Assembly (NCBI GenBank): GCA_016872645.1
Contig: VGZH01000063.1
Span: 1-33,860 of the forward strand
Source: Planctomycetota bacterium
GTDB lineage: Bacteria > Planctomycetota > Planctomycetia > Planctomycetales > Planctomycetaceae
DNA: 33,860 nt
Direction of reading: 5' to 3'
Both the position numbers and the translations under genes were made by a program. Below are positions 16,107 to 23,891 of this stretch, piece after piece. The notes beneath the pieces are model-generated. The model was not told the origin of the DNA. It did no database searches and saw nothing but the letters and a program-made list of their open reading frames with translations. Each line of letters begins with the position of its first letter. Position 1 is the stretch's first letter.

Positions 16107-17138
16107 ATGGGAAAGCCCCCGTTCACTCTGTTGCTGACCTGCGCGGGCCGCAAGGTCTCACTGGTCAATCAGTTTCGCCAGGCATTCGAAGAACTGGATC
16201 TCGACGGCCAGATCATCGGGGTGGATTCCTCCGCGCACTCGGCGGTGTTGAGCGTCTGCGACAAGTCGTACATTATTCCGCACTGCGATCATCCGGCGTA
16301 TGTGCCGACGCTGCTGGAGGTGTGCCATCGACATCGAGTCCAGCTGGCGCTTCCGCTGATCGATGTCGATTTGTTGGTGCTGGCCGCGCATCGCGGGCAG
16401 TTCAGTGAGATCGGCACGCTGGCAATGATCTCGTCTCTGCCAGTGGTTCAAATCTGTCGCGACAAAGCGAGTACGTCCCGTTTTTTTGAAGAGCGCGGCA
16501 TCCCGACGGTCCGCTGTTTGTCGATCGAGTCTGTTTGCAACGGTGAGGCACAGTACCCTGTTTTCATCAAGCCGGTGAACGGGTCAGGCAGCCAGCACGC
16601 GTACAAAATTCGCAATCGTGAGGAATTGGATTTCTTTGTGCGTTATGTCCCACAGCCAATGCTGCAAGAGGTCGCACAGGGGCAGGAATATACGGTCGAC
16701 GTTCTGTGCGATCTCGGCGGTCGAGTTATCAACGCCGTCCCGCGCCGCCGACTGGAAGTTCGTGCGGGCGAGATCAGCAAGGGAGCCACCTGCAAAGATT
16801 GGCGAATCATCGATGCGACGGTCGACTTGGCGACGAAGCTCGGCGGAGTCGGGCCGTTGACTGTGCAGTGCTTTGCAGGTGAGGAAGCCGATTCGGCGAT
16901 TCGCTTCACCGAGATCAACCCGCGAGTGGGTGGCGGTCTGCCGTTGTCGATCGCGGCGGGAGCCAACTACCCGAAACAAATCATCCGCATGGCGCTGGGC
17001 CAGGCGATCGAACCGTGTGTCGGCGACTTTGCCGACGAGTTTTACATGTTCCGTTACGAGGAGGGGGTGTATGTCCCCGCAGCGAGTCTCGCGGACATCC
17101 CCTGTCTGCGCGAAATCTCTGAGTGCCGTGCTGCTTGA
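16107..17138 (+). CDS. ATP-grasp enzyme, carbamoyl-phosphate-synthase-like
   Basis: A 343-residue ATP-grasp protein. Residues 5-100 form a pre-ATP-grasp Rossmann fold (LLLTCAGRKVSLV...GVDSS, then LPLIDVDLLVLA), like the short carbamoyl-phosphate-synthase large-subunit homologues. The ATP-binding lysine region is FIKPVNGSGS (153-162), and the metal-binding segment is FTEINPRVGGG (267-277) with Glu269 and Asn271. Such single-domain enzymes ligate a carboxylate to an amine or similar nucleophile through an acyl phosphate. The substrate is unknown. The ATG at 16107 begins the conserved fold. Its last 68 bases overlap the HAD gene. The HAD, GT4 and sugar-transferase genes downstream suggest that it modifies a sugar or builds a glycan precursor. 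Confidence 0.85.
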   Translation: MGKPPFTLLLTCAGRKVSLVNQFRQAFEELDLDGQIIGVDSSAHSAVLSVCDKSYIIPHCDHPAYVPTLLEVCHRHRVQLALPLIDVDLLVLAAHRGQFSEIGTLAMISSLPVVQICRDKASTSRFFEERGIPTVRCLSIESVCNGEAQYPVFIKPVNGSGSQHAYKIRNREELDFFVRYVPQPMLQEVAQGQEYTVDVLCDLGGRVINAVPRRRLEVRAGEISKGATCKDWRIIDATVDLATKLGGVGPLTVQCFAGEEADSAIRFTEINPRVGGGLPLSIAAGANYPKQIIRMALGQAIEPCVGDFADEFYMFRYEEGVYVPAASLADIPCLREISECRAA

Positions 17139-17820
17139 TCTTGACGACACGCTGTATCCGGAGCGGGAATTCGCTCGTGGCGGCTTTCGTGCGGCCGCAG
17201 CCGTGTTGGCCGAGCGCTTGTCACGGTCCGCCGACGAACTCTTCGAGTCGCTGTGGCACGCGTTTGAACGCGGAGTCCGCGGCTCGATCTTCGACACGGT
17301 TCTCGCGGAACTGAACGTACTGTACGACGACGCGCTAATTGCCGAACTGGTCCGAGCCTACCGCTCGCACGAACCACAACTGAGGCTGTTCGAGGACGCC
17401 GATCGCCTGCTTGAATTGCTGTGGCCGCGCTATGGCATCGGCCTGCTCACCGACGGCATAGCCGAGATGCAGCGGCGCAAGGTGAAATCTCTCGGCCTGC
17501 AACACCGCGTCGAGGCGATCGTCTACTCGGACGACTTCGGCCGCGAGCATTGGAAGCCGTCGCCGATTCCATATTTGGAACTGCTCCGCAAGATGCTCGT
17601 CGATCCGTCACGCGCCGTCTACGTCGGCGATAACCCGAAAAAGGATTTCATCGGAGCACGTCGACTCGGCCTGCAGACCATTCGCATCCGCCGGCCAGAC
17701 ACTGAGCACGGCCATTTGGACGCACAACCCGGCTTTGAATCCGATCACGAAATCACTTCCTTGGATTTGCTTCCCGATTGGCTCGCCGCGAACGAGCGAT
17801 CTGAACGACACGCCGCCTGA
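17071..17820 (+). CDS. HAD-superfamily hydrolase (phosphatase)
   Basis: A 249-residue haloacid-dehalogenase-fold phosphatase. Motif I is LLDLDDTLYPE (nucleophile Asp23, acid/base Asp25), motif II is the Thr in GLLTDG, motif III is the Lys in HWKPSP, and motif IV is VGDNPKKDF. The helical cap lies between motifs I and II (C1 type). The ATG at 17071 has an unusually strong ribosome binding site, GAGGAGGGGG, and lies inside the end of the ATP-grasp gene in another frame (68-base overlap), so the two are probably translationally coupled. It probably removes a phosphate from a sugar phosphate or from the product of the neighbouring ligase; this is inference from context. Confidence 0.88.
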   Translation: MSPQRVSRTSPVCAKSLSAVLLDLDDTLYPEREFARGGFRAAAAVLAERLSRSADELFESLWHAFERGVRGSIFDTVLAELNVLYDDALIAELVRAYRSHEPQLRLFEDADRLLELLWPRYGIGLLTDGIAEMQRRKVKSLGLQHRVEAIVYSDDFGREHWKPSPIPYLELLRKMLVDPSRAVYVGDNPKKDFIGARRLGLQTIRIRRPDTEHGHLDAQPGFESDHEITSLDLLPDWLAANERSERHAA

Positions 17821-17850
17821 TGACAATGACGAAAGAATGACGAAGCTCGA

Positions 17851-19092
17851 ATGTCGAAATTAACGTCCACAAACACTCGCCATCCCAAGTTGGCCTACGT
17901 CACGACGCACGCTATCAGTGCCGAAAACCTGATGCACGGGCAACTGACGTTTCTGCGCGAACAAGGGTTTGACATCACCGTGATCGCCGCACCTAGCGAG
18001 TCGCTCGATGTCGTGCGCGAACGTGAAAAAGTGGCGACGATTCCAATCCCGATTGAGCGCGAGATCTCTCCGGCCGCCGATGTGACAACGCTCGCGAAAC
18101 TCTGCAGGTGCTTTCGCAAGCTGCGGCCAGACATCGTCAATGCGGGAACCCCGAAAGCGGGACTGCTTGGCATGCTCGCGGCCAAGCTGACCGGAGTGCC
18201 AGTGCGGCTTTACACGCTGCGCGGTTTGCGATTGGAAACAACATCGGGATTCAAGCAGCAGTTGCTCGCGACGACGGAAAGAATTGCCGCGAGCTGTGCT
18301 CAGCAGGTGATCTGCGTGGGTGACAGCCTGCGGCGGGAGTTCATTCGTCGGGGGCTGGTCACTGCTGACAAGACGATTGTGCTGCGGCACGGTTCATCGA
18401 ATGGCGTGAATGCCGAGCGGTTTCAGTACTCGACCGAACAATTTGCGCAGGTCGAACAATTACGGATTTCGCTGGGGATTCCCGCGAATGCACCGGTGAT
18501 CGGCTTCGTCGGCCGATTGACTCGCGACAAAGGGATCGTCGACCTGCACGAATCTTTTACGCGACTGCTCGTCGAGTTTCCCGATCTGCGGCTTATCCTG
18601 ATCGGCTGGGCCGAACCGGGAGATCCCCTTCCGACAGAAGTTTGGCAGAGCCTCCAGCAGCATCCGCAGATCATTCTCACCGGTGCGATCAAAGACCCGT
18701 CGTTGCACTACGGTCTGTTTGACGTCGTCGTCTTTCCGTCGTCTCGCGAGGGGTTTCCGAATGTGCCGATGGAAGCGGCGGCAGCCGGAGTTCCGGTTGT
18801 GGGCTACTCAGCCACGGGAACGCTCGATGCGGTTGTGGATGGAGTCACAGGCACTCTGGTGCCGTTGCACGACTTGGCCTCGCTGACAGCGGCGACTGCA
18901 GAGTATCTTCGGTATCCATTGCAGCGTCACCGACATGGCGAGGCGGGTCGCCGCCGTGCTTTGCAAGACTTCCGCCGCGAAGACCTCTGGCAATCGCTCG
19001 CCGATTTGTACGTCCATTGGTTGAGCGAGCGCGGATTGCCGTTGCCGATTTCGGCAATTGCGAAGACTGTCCCGCTTCGGAAGACAGCATGA
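17851..19092 (+). CDS. Glycosyltransferase family 4 protein
   Basis: A 413-residue GT-B fold retaining glycosyltransferase. The N-terminal acceptor domain starts KLAYVTTHAISAENL with the glycine-poor loop of the WbpX/PglA-like group. The donor domain starts IGFVGRLTRDKG (217-228) and holds the E-x7-E motif, Glu300 and Glu308, in SREGFPNVPMEAA. It transfers a sugar from a nucleotide sugar, probably to an undecaprenyl-diphosphate sugar made by the product of the next gene, on the inner face of the membrane. Its stop overlaps that gene's start (ATGA). Acceptor and sugar cannot be determined. Confidence 0.9.
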   Translation: MSKLTSTNTRHPKLAYVTTHAISAENLMHGQLTFLREQGFDITVIAAPSESLDVVREREKVATIPIPIEREISPAADVTTLAKLCRCFRKLRPDIVNAGTPKAGLLGMLAAKLTGVPVRLYTLRGLRLETTSGFKQQLLATTERIAASCAQQVICVGDSLRREFIRRGLVTADKTIVLRHGSSNGVNAERFQYSTEQFAQVEQLRISLGIPANAPVIGFVGRLTRDKGIVDLHESFTRLLVEFPDLRLILIGWAEPGDPLPTEVWQSLQQHPQIILTGAIKDPSLHYGLFDVVVFPSSREGFPNVPMEAAAAGVPVVGYSATGTLDAVVDGVTGTLVPLHDLASLTAATAEYLRYPLQRHRHGEAGRRRALQDFRREDLWQSLADLYVHWLSERGLPLPISAIAKTVPLRKTA

Positions 19093-19721
19093 TTTGTTTT
19101 TCAAATCCCTATCGAACATTCGGCAAACGTCTGTTGGACCTGTGCGTCTCGGTACCAGCGTTGTTGTTGGTCGCCCCGTTGTTGGCGGCGATTGCGGTGG
19201 CGATCAAGCTGACGTCTCGCGGTCCGATTGTTTTCGTTCAGGAGCGGATGGGCCGAAACGGTGTCGCGTTTCGCACGTTCAAGTTTCGAACGATGACCGA
19301 CCGACATCGAACATCTCACCAGGAAATCATCGGGAAAACCGACGAGGTCACGGCGATCGGGTACTGGTTGCGGCGGTTCAAGCTCGACGAACTGCTGCAG
19401 TTGTGGAACATTGTCAACGGCGACATGTCGCTGGTTGGCCCGCGGCCGGCATTACCGGCTCAGTTGGCGGAATACACCGATCTTGCTCGGCAGCGATTGC
19501 TCGTGCGGCCGGGTCTGACCGGGCTGGCACAGGTGCATGGCAACATCCACCTGACGTGGCCGGAGCGCTGGATCTACGATGCGGAATACGTTGGGAGTGT
19601 GTCGTTCGCAAACGATGCGTGGATCGTCGTTCGTACAGTTGCGGTTGTGGTGTTGGGTGAGGAACTCTTCCTCAAAAAACCGACGCCGCCGGACGCGCAG
19701 AAGACTCGTCGGGCGGCGTAG
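19089..19721 (+). CDS. Undecaprenyl-phosphate sugar phosphotransferase (PglC/WcaJ-type)
   Basis: A 210-residue initiating sugar transferase of the Bac_transf family (PF02397). It starts the synthesis of a lipid-linked glycan by moving a sugar phosphate from a UDP-sugar to undecaprenyl phosphate. A re-entrant membrane helix lies at about residues 14-40 (KRLLDLCVSVPALLLVAP). The family signatures are RTFKFRTM (62-69), the catalytic Asp100-Glu101 pair in KLDELLQLWNI, SLVGPRP (114-120) and RPGLTGLAQV. The length is that of the short, monotopic PglC form, without the extra membrane domain of WcaJ. The ATG overlaps the GT4 stop by four bases, so the two genes are co-translated. Confidence 0.92.
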   Translation: MICFSNPYRTFGKRLLDLCVSVPALLLVAPLLAAIAVAIKLTSRGPIVFVQERMGRNGVAFRTFKFRTMTDRHRTSHQEIIGKTDEVTAIGYWLRRFKLDELLQLWNIVNGDMSLVGPRPALPAQLAEYTDLARQRLLVRPGLTGLAQVHGNIHLTWPERWIYDAEYVGSVSFANDAWIVVRTVAVVVLGEELFLKKPTPPDAQKTRRAA

Positions 19722-19722
19722 T

Positions 19723-19745
19723 CGAGAGTCGATCACGACTTCTCG
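19723..19745. terminator. Bidirectional hairpin between convergent genes
   Basis: CGAGAGTCG and CGACTTCTCG pair across the loop ATCA with one bulged base. The hairpin begins two bases after the sugar-transferase stop and includes the stop of the VIT/VWA gene (19733-19735), only 11 bases apart. Its position fits a shared terminator for the two convergent genes, though there is no long T run on either strand. Confidence 0.5.
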
Positions 19746-22048
19746 GGCTCTTCGGGATCAATTTGGTAGGTCGTGTCTCCGAGGTTGACCAGCACGGGTT
19801 CATCAAAAGCGATGTACTTCGCCAACGCGGCGTGCTTGGCGGCGAGGTCGAAGTACTCGCGACTGAATAGGCGAATGCGGATGGCTTTCTTGGCTTGCTC
19901 GTCGGAAACGGTTGAGTCTTGCCATTGATTGTTCTTGCGGAAGAACGACTTCTGTCCGACTTGGCGGAGATTTGATTCCGCTGGCAATGCCTTGTCATCA
20001 CTGGGTGCCGTCGGATCAAACGGACTGCCCGGTCTTGGACGAGTGGCTGTCGAAGCCTGATTGGGCCTCCCAGTCGCGGACTTCGCAACGGATGGCAGTC
20101 CGCCACCAGCTCCACCAGCCGGCGCGTTTTGAGCATTCTGAAGTTGTCCTTTGAAGGAGCGCTGTTCAAATCCCGCCGCGCCATCGACCTTTTCGAGCTC
20201 GCGGCGGGCAACGCCACTCGCGCGAGCCGCATTGCTGCTATCGGCGAGTCGGACGTTTTCGTCGGCCAGAAAACTCGTGTACGGCGTCATGATCCCGTGC
20301 TGGATCGAAAGCCGCACGAGTTCATCGACCAGTTCCTGGTTGTGTCCTCGCAGGTCGAGTTCGTCGATGATCTCTCCGACGCGGCGAGTGGCCCACAGCT
20401 TTTCGACAAATCCAAAAGTTTCGTCATTCGATTTGGCGACGAAAGCGGCGGGAAAAGAAAACGTCTTCTTTTCGTCCGCCGCGACACCGGTCAGTGTAAC
20501 TTTGGCGGTGCCGGCTTGGCGGTAGCGGCCGACCCAGACGAGTTGTTCGCCCTGGAATAAGTCGGTCAATTGTCGCGGGTACGTGCGGCTGATGAGCGGC
20601 GTTGTTGCGGCGGGAATGACCGCGTCGAATTCGACATTGATCGCAATGTCGGTCAGCACCGGCGAGCCGATCTTGCGATACAGCGCTGAGACCGACGCCT
20701 CGATGTTCTCGTTCGGCCGGACGTAAACCGACTGGCCGCGGTGGTCTCGCGAGAGACGGTCGAGCAGCCGGCTGTTGACGTCGAAGCCGACTCCGAAATT
20801 GAAGACGCGTGCGTTGACCTTGTTCGCCTCTTTCGCCTTCGCGGCGATTCGTTGCTCGTTGAGTTCGCCGACGGTCGGGATGCCGTCGGTCAGGAACAGG
20901 ACGTAGTTGGGACGCTTCGGATCCGTCAGTTGGTTGAGCGAGGTCTGTAACGCTCCGTCAATGTTCGTGCTGCCGCCAGCGTACAGGCCGTCGGCGAATC
21001 CCAGAGCCGCTTTGATGGTTGCTTCGTCGGCGCGTTGCAATTCCGGTCGAAAACTTTCGACGGCCGAGTCGTAGACGACGACGTTGAAGTTGTCCTCCGG
21101 TCGCAACTGTTGGATCAGAAACTTGAGTGCTCCGCGAGCCTGCTCAAACTTCTGCCCGGTCATGCTGCCGCTGCGGTCGATGACGAAGACGCAGGTTTTC
21201 GGCAACGGCTTCGCGTCCGGCCGAACGTCGGGGCTGGCGAGCATCAGGAAGAAGCCGTCTTCAGAATCTTTGGGCCGATAACTGAGGACGCTCATGCCGA
21301 CGGCTCCCCGTTCGGTGCCGAACAGCAGACGGAAATCATCCGGATTGGAGACGTGGTTGAGCGTCAGCTTGCTGACAGCGTGCGTGCTGTCCGGGCGAGA
21401 AAGGTCGATCGTGTGCGTCGGGCTGTAGACCGCTTTCAGTGGCTCAGTGGTTTCGATCCGCACGTTGATGTTCATCGACTCAATCGGATGATGCGCGTGC
21501 TTGTGAGTTCCGATCGGCAGCAGTAGGTCGGTCACCCCGCTCTCGCTGCGGAGCAATTGCTGGTAGCGGATCTCAACCTTCCGCTCAGCCTGCGGCGGCA
21601 CTGGGAAGACGCTCGTCTGGAATAATCCTTGGCCGAGATATTCCAGCAGCGCGGGGTCTTTTCGCTGGCGGACGATCGACTCGTAAATCGCGCGAGCTTC
21701 GTCCTTCTTCATCAGCTTGCCCACGAGCTCTTTGCCATCGACCAGCAGCGTGAGTTGACTGACGGCCGCATTCTCTGGCATGGGGAAGAGGAGTTGGGCT
21801 TCGAGAACCTGACTGCTGACATTCTGAAAAACCTGCGAGAACTGCACAGTCGCAATCTGGTCTTTGACCGTGACGTTCATGTCCACCGTTCGGACTTTGT
21901 AGACCGACGGCGGCGGAGTGGGACGGCTCACAACCGGGGGCCGAATGATGGGTGCTCCGTGGTCGATGATGACCACTTGAGCTTGAGCGAGGTTGGCAAA
22001 CAGGGCCGCTAAGGCACCGACGACGAAAGTCCAAAATCCTCGCTGCAT
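19733..22048 (-). CDS. VIT and VWA domain protein, exported
   Basis: A 771-residue secreted protein of the inter-alpha-trypsin-inhibitor heavy-chain type. The signal peptide is residues 1-24 (MQRGFWTFVVGALAALFANL, then AQAQ). The VIT domain spans about 48-175 (VKDQIATVQFSQVFQN, LEAQLLFPMPENAAVS, ARAIYESIVRQ). The VWA domain begins VFVIDRSGSMTG with MIDAS Asp291-x-Ser293-x-Ser295. The region around 650-700 is Ala/Gly/Pro-rich and probably disordered. ATG at 22048 has AAGGAG eight bases upstream; an earlier in-frame start would spoil the signal peptide. No sorting signal (LPXTG, PEP-CTERM) is seen at the C-terminus. The partner bound by the MIDAS is unknown. Confidence 0.9.
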   Translation of the reverse strand: MQRGFWTFVVGALAALFANLAQAQVVIIDHGAPIIRPPVVSRPTPPPSVYKVRTVDMNVTVKDQIATVQFSQVFQNVSSQVLEAQLLFPMPENAAVSQLTLLVDGKELVGKLMKKDEARAIYESIVRQRKDPALLEYLGQGLFQTSVFPVPPQAERKVEIRYQQLLRSESGVTDLLLPIGTHKHAHHPIESMNINVRIETTEPLKAVYSPTHTIDLSRPDSTHAVSKLTLNHVSNPDDFRLLFGTERGAVGMSVLSYRPKDSEDGFFLMLASPDVRPDAKPLPKTCVFVIDRSGSMTGQKFEQARGALKFLIQQLRPEDNFNVVVYDSAVESFRPELQRADEATIKAALGFADGLYAGGSTNIDGALQTSLNQLTDPKRPNYVLFLTDGIPTVGELNEQRIAAKAKEANKVNARVFNFGVGFDVNSRLLDRLSRDHRGQSVYVRPNENIEASVSALYRKIGSPVLTDIAINVEFDAVIPAATTPLISRTYPRQLTDLFQGEQLVWVGRYRQAGTAKVTLTGVAADEKKTFSFPAAFVAKSNDETFGFVEKLWATRRVGEIIDELDLRGHNQELVDELVRLSIQHGIMTPYTSFLADENVRLADSSNAARASGVARRELEKVDGAAGFEQRSFKGQLQNAQNAPAGGAGGGLPSVAKSATGRPNQASTATRPRPGSPFDPTAPSDDKALPAESNLRQVGQKSFFRKNNQWQDSTVSDEQAKKAIRIRLFSREYFDLAAKHAALAKYIAFDEPVLVNLGDTTYQIDPEEPEKS

Positions 22049-22221
22049 GGCAATGACTCCTTGTCCGGGTCGGTGAGCCGAGGGCAAATCGGGCGGTTCG
22101 ACAGGTCGTGACCAGCCAAAGTTCCCGGAAACTTCGGCTGCTTGCCGGCCTTGGAAGACAGGTCTAAACTCGCGCGACGAATTTGCAAGACGAGTTTATC
22201 GTCCCAACGGAGCGATTTGAC

Positions 22222-22422
22222 GTGGAGATTTCGGTCAACGGAGAGCCTCGGCAAGTCGAGGCGGGCTGCACAGTGGCCAAGCTGCTGGAGGAATTGAGAT
22301 TGCAGCCGCGATATCTGGCCGTCGAGCGAAATCAGGAACTCGTGCCGCGGGCGACCCATGCGGCGTGCGTTCTGCAGCGGGGAGATTGCGTTGAGATTGT
22401 GACGCTCGTCGGTGGGGGCTGA
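22222..22422 (+). CDS. thiS: Sulfur carrier protein ThiS
   Basis: ThiS is activated by adenylation and thiocarboxylation of its C-terminal glycine and donates sulfur for the thiazole ring of thiamine. The fold signature is VEISVNGEPRQVEAGCTVAK, then LLEEL, and the C-terminal tail is VTLVGGG, ending in the required Gly-Gly. A GTG start at 22222 with GGAG nine bases upstream gives 66 residues, the usual length of ThiS. A TTG at 22183 would add 13 residues not seen in the family. It stands alone: thiG, thiF and thiE are not in this window, and the next gene is convergent. Confidence 0.88.
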   Translation: MEISVNGEPRQVEAGCTVAKLLEELRLQPRYLAVERNQELVPRATHAACVLQRGDCVEIVTLVGGG

Positions 22423-22441
22423 CCAGACGTGGGCATCCGGT

Positions 22442-23308
22442 TTACTTTTGGTGGCTCGCGGGCTGAATCGTGTTGAGCGACGAGAGATGGGCGATGTATC
22501 GCGAATTGACCTCGGGCAAAGTGTCGCGCAAGGCCGTGCTTAGCGGGGCGGGGTGCGGGTTTTCTCGCAGTTCTTGCAGATGATTCAGCAGCACCTCGCG
22601 CGAGCCGTCGGAGCTGTGCAGCAGGAAGTGGACCCAGGCCCAGGACTCTTGGTAGTCGGCTCGCTGCATTTGAATGACGTCTTGCAGGGACTCCAGGCGA
22701 TCGAGGTCCGGTTCCCAATTGTTGGCGATGGCGATGCCGAGCTTTCGGACGTACTCGCGATTAACTTTGTTGAGAGTTGAACGCGGCAGCTCGAAATATT
22801 CGGCCAAGCCCTCGTCGAGCCACAACGGGACGTGCTTGAGCTGCGCGTGCAGCAGACCGTGAGTGAACTCGTGGCGAAGATCTTCTTGGATACTCTCGCC
22901 CCAGAAAGTGTAGACAGCCAGCTCGCGCGGTGTGCCGACGAAGTAAGCGCGGCGAGGTGGCAGGCCAGGGTATGTCTTGTCGAGATATTGCTGGTACTTC
23001 GTCTTGTCTCCGAAGACGTAAACGACGACGTCGCGCCCTTCGAGCGGCAGTTGTAATTCGTGGGCGACATCCCTCCGCAGTTGAATCAGGTCTTGGATCA
23101 ACGGCTGGTCGAGCTTCAGCTTCAGGTCGCTGATGACCTGCAACTGCTCGGATCGCACCGAGTGTCCTGCGGGGAGCTGACCGATTTCGTGCCGCGCGGT
23201 GCGGCAGCCGCTGGTGAGAACCGCGATGGCGAAAAATAACAAACCGAGTAACGGAGAACCGACAACGGAGAATGAGAAATGACAGCGGTGGCACCCGGTG
23301 CTGGTCAT
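22442..23308 (-). CDS. Lipoprotein with zinc metallopeptidase motif (DUF1570-like)
   Basis: A 288-residue predicted lipoprotein. The N-terminal helix ends in a lipobox, LTSGC (31-35), so Cys35 should be lipidated. The C-terminal half has HEFTH (146-150: His146, Glu147, His150), followed 16 residues later by Glu166 in LDEGLAEYFE, the layout of gluzincin-type peptidases (peptidase_MA-like, DUF1570). The preceding VVVYVFGDKTKYQQYL is also typical of this group. All ligands are present, so the enzyme may be active at the envelope. The ATG has GGAGAACAAGGA upstream. The small membrane protein gene lies 45 bases upstream on the same strand and they may form an operon. No substrate is known. Confidence 0.82.
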   Translation of the reverse strand: MTSTGCHRCHFSFSVVGSPLLGLLFFAIAVLTSGCRTARHEIGQLPAGHSVRSEQLQVISDLKLKLDQPLIQDLIQLRRDVAHELQLPLEGRDVVVYVFGDKTKYQQYLDKTYPGLPPRRAYFVGTPRELAVYTFWGESIQEDLRHEFTHGLLHAQLKHVPLWLDEGLAEYFELPRSTLNKVNREYVRKLGIAIANNWEPDLDRLESLQDVIQMQRADYQESWAWVHFLLHSSDGSREVLLNHLQELRENPHPAPLSTALRDTLPEVNSRYIAHLSSLNTIQPASHQK

Positions 23309-23353
23309 TCCTTGTTCTCCAATTGAGTCACCCGGTGACCCAGTCTTCAGTAA

Positions 23354-23686
23354 TTATTCGCGGTCAAACTTTGGCAAGCTCAATGACGTGTCATCGTCGC
23401 GCGGCGGAGCTTCGCCAAAGGTTTTGTCCATGAAGCGTGTCGTGACCGCTTTGCGGATCAGATCGGATCGACCGGTCAACACCAGGGCTTTGACCAACTG
23501 GGGGTGCTTGGTCCATTCAGCGGTGTCCCACTCGCGGACATCAACGTAGACGTCGACAAGCATAGCGCTCGGTTTGGGCACGAAGACCCAATCGTCCTTG
23601 GTCCGCACGACATGAAACTTGAAGGCGATGAACATGGCGGCCGCTCCAAGCAGCGCGCCAAAGGCCATAGCAAACAGTCGTCGCAT
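23354..23686 (-). CDS. Small single-pass membrane protein, unknown function
   Basis: A 110-residue protein with one N-terminal membrane helix (MRRLFAMAFGALLGAAAMFI) and a soluble, probably periplasmic, domain of about 85 residues (VVRTKDDWVFVPKP, LVDVYVDVREWD, WTKHPQLVKALVLTGRSDLI). I do not recognise a named family, although the VDVREW / HPQLVKAL pattern looks like a conserved planctomycete hypothetical protein. The ATG at 23686 has GAGGGAA upstream; the longer frame has no ribosome binding site. The lipoprotein gene follows after 45 bases. The C-terminus is acidic and probably flexible. Confidence 0.72.
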   Translation of the reverse strand: MRRLFAMAFGALLGAAAMFIAFKFHVVRTKDDWVFVPKPSAMLVDVYVDVREWDTAEWTKHPQLVKALVLTGRSDLIRKAVTTRFMDKTFGEAPPRDDDTSLSLPKFDRE

Positions 23687-23891
23687 GAGTTCCCTCTCTT
23701 CGCTGGCGACCGAAATCCGGAGCGGGGTTGTCCCAAAATCCCTGAATTGCCACAAGACGGACTGACGGTGAAGTTCTTGATGCGTTTGCCCTCTCCAGCT
23801 AAGCTCCAACCGACGTCGCCGGAGGGAGGAGACCTCATGGAGTCCAATCCGGCGTTTCTTTATTGTCGTCCCAAAGTCCTACCCCACCGGC

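Noticed and set aside
16873-17070. N-terminal extension of the HAD gene by 66 codons
   Set aside because: It lies entirely within the ATP-grasp gene in another frame and is Arg/Ser-rich; the strong ribosome binding site supports 17071.
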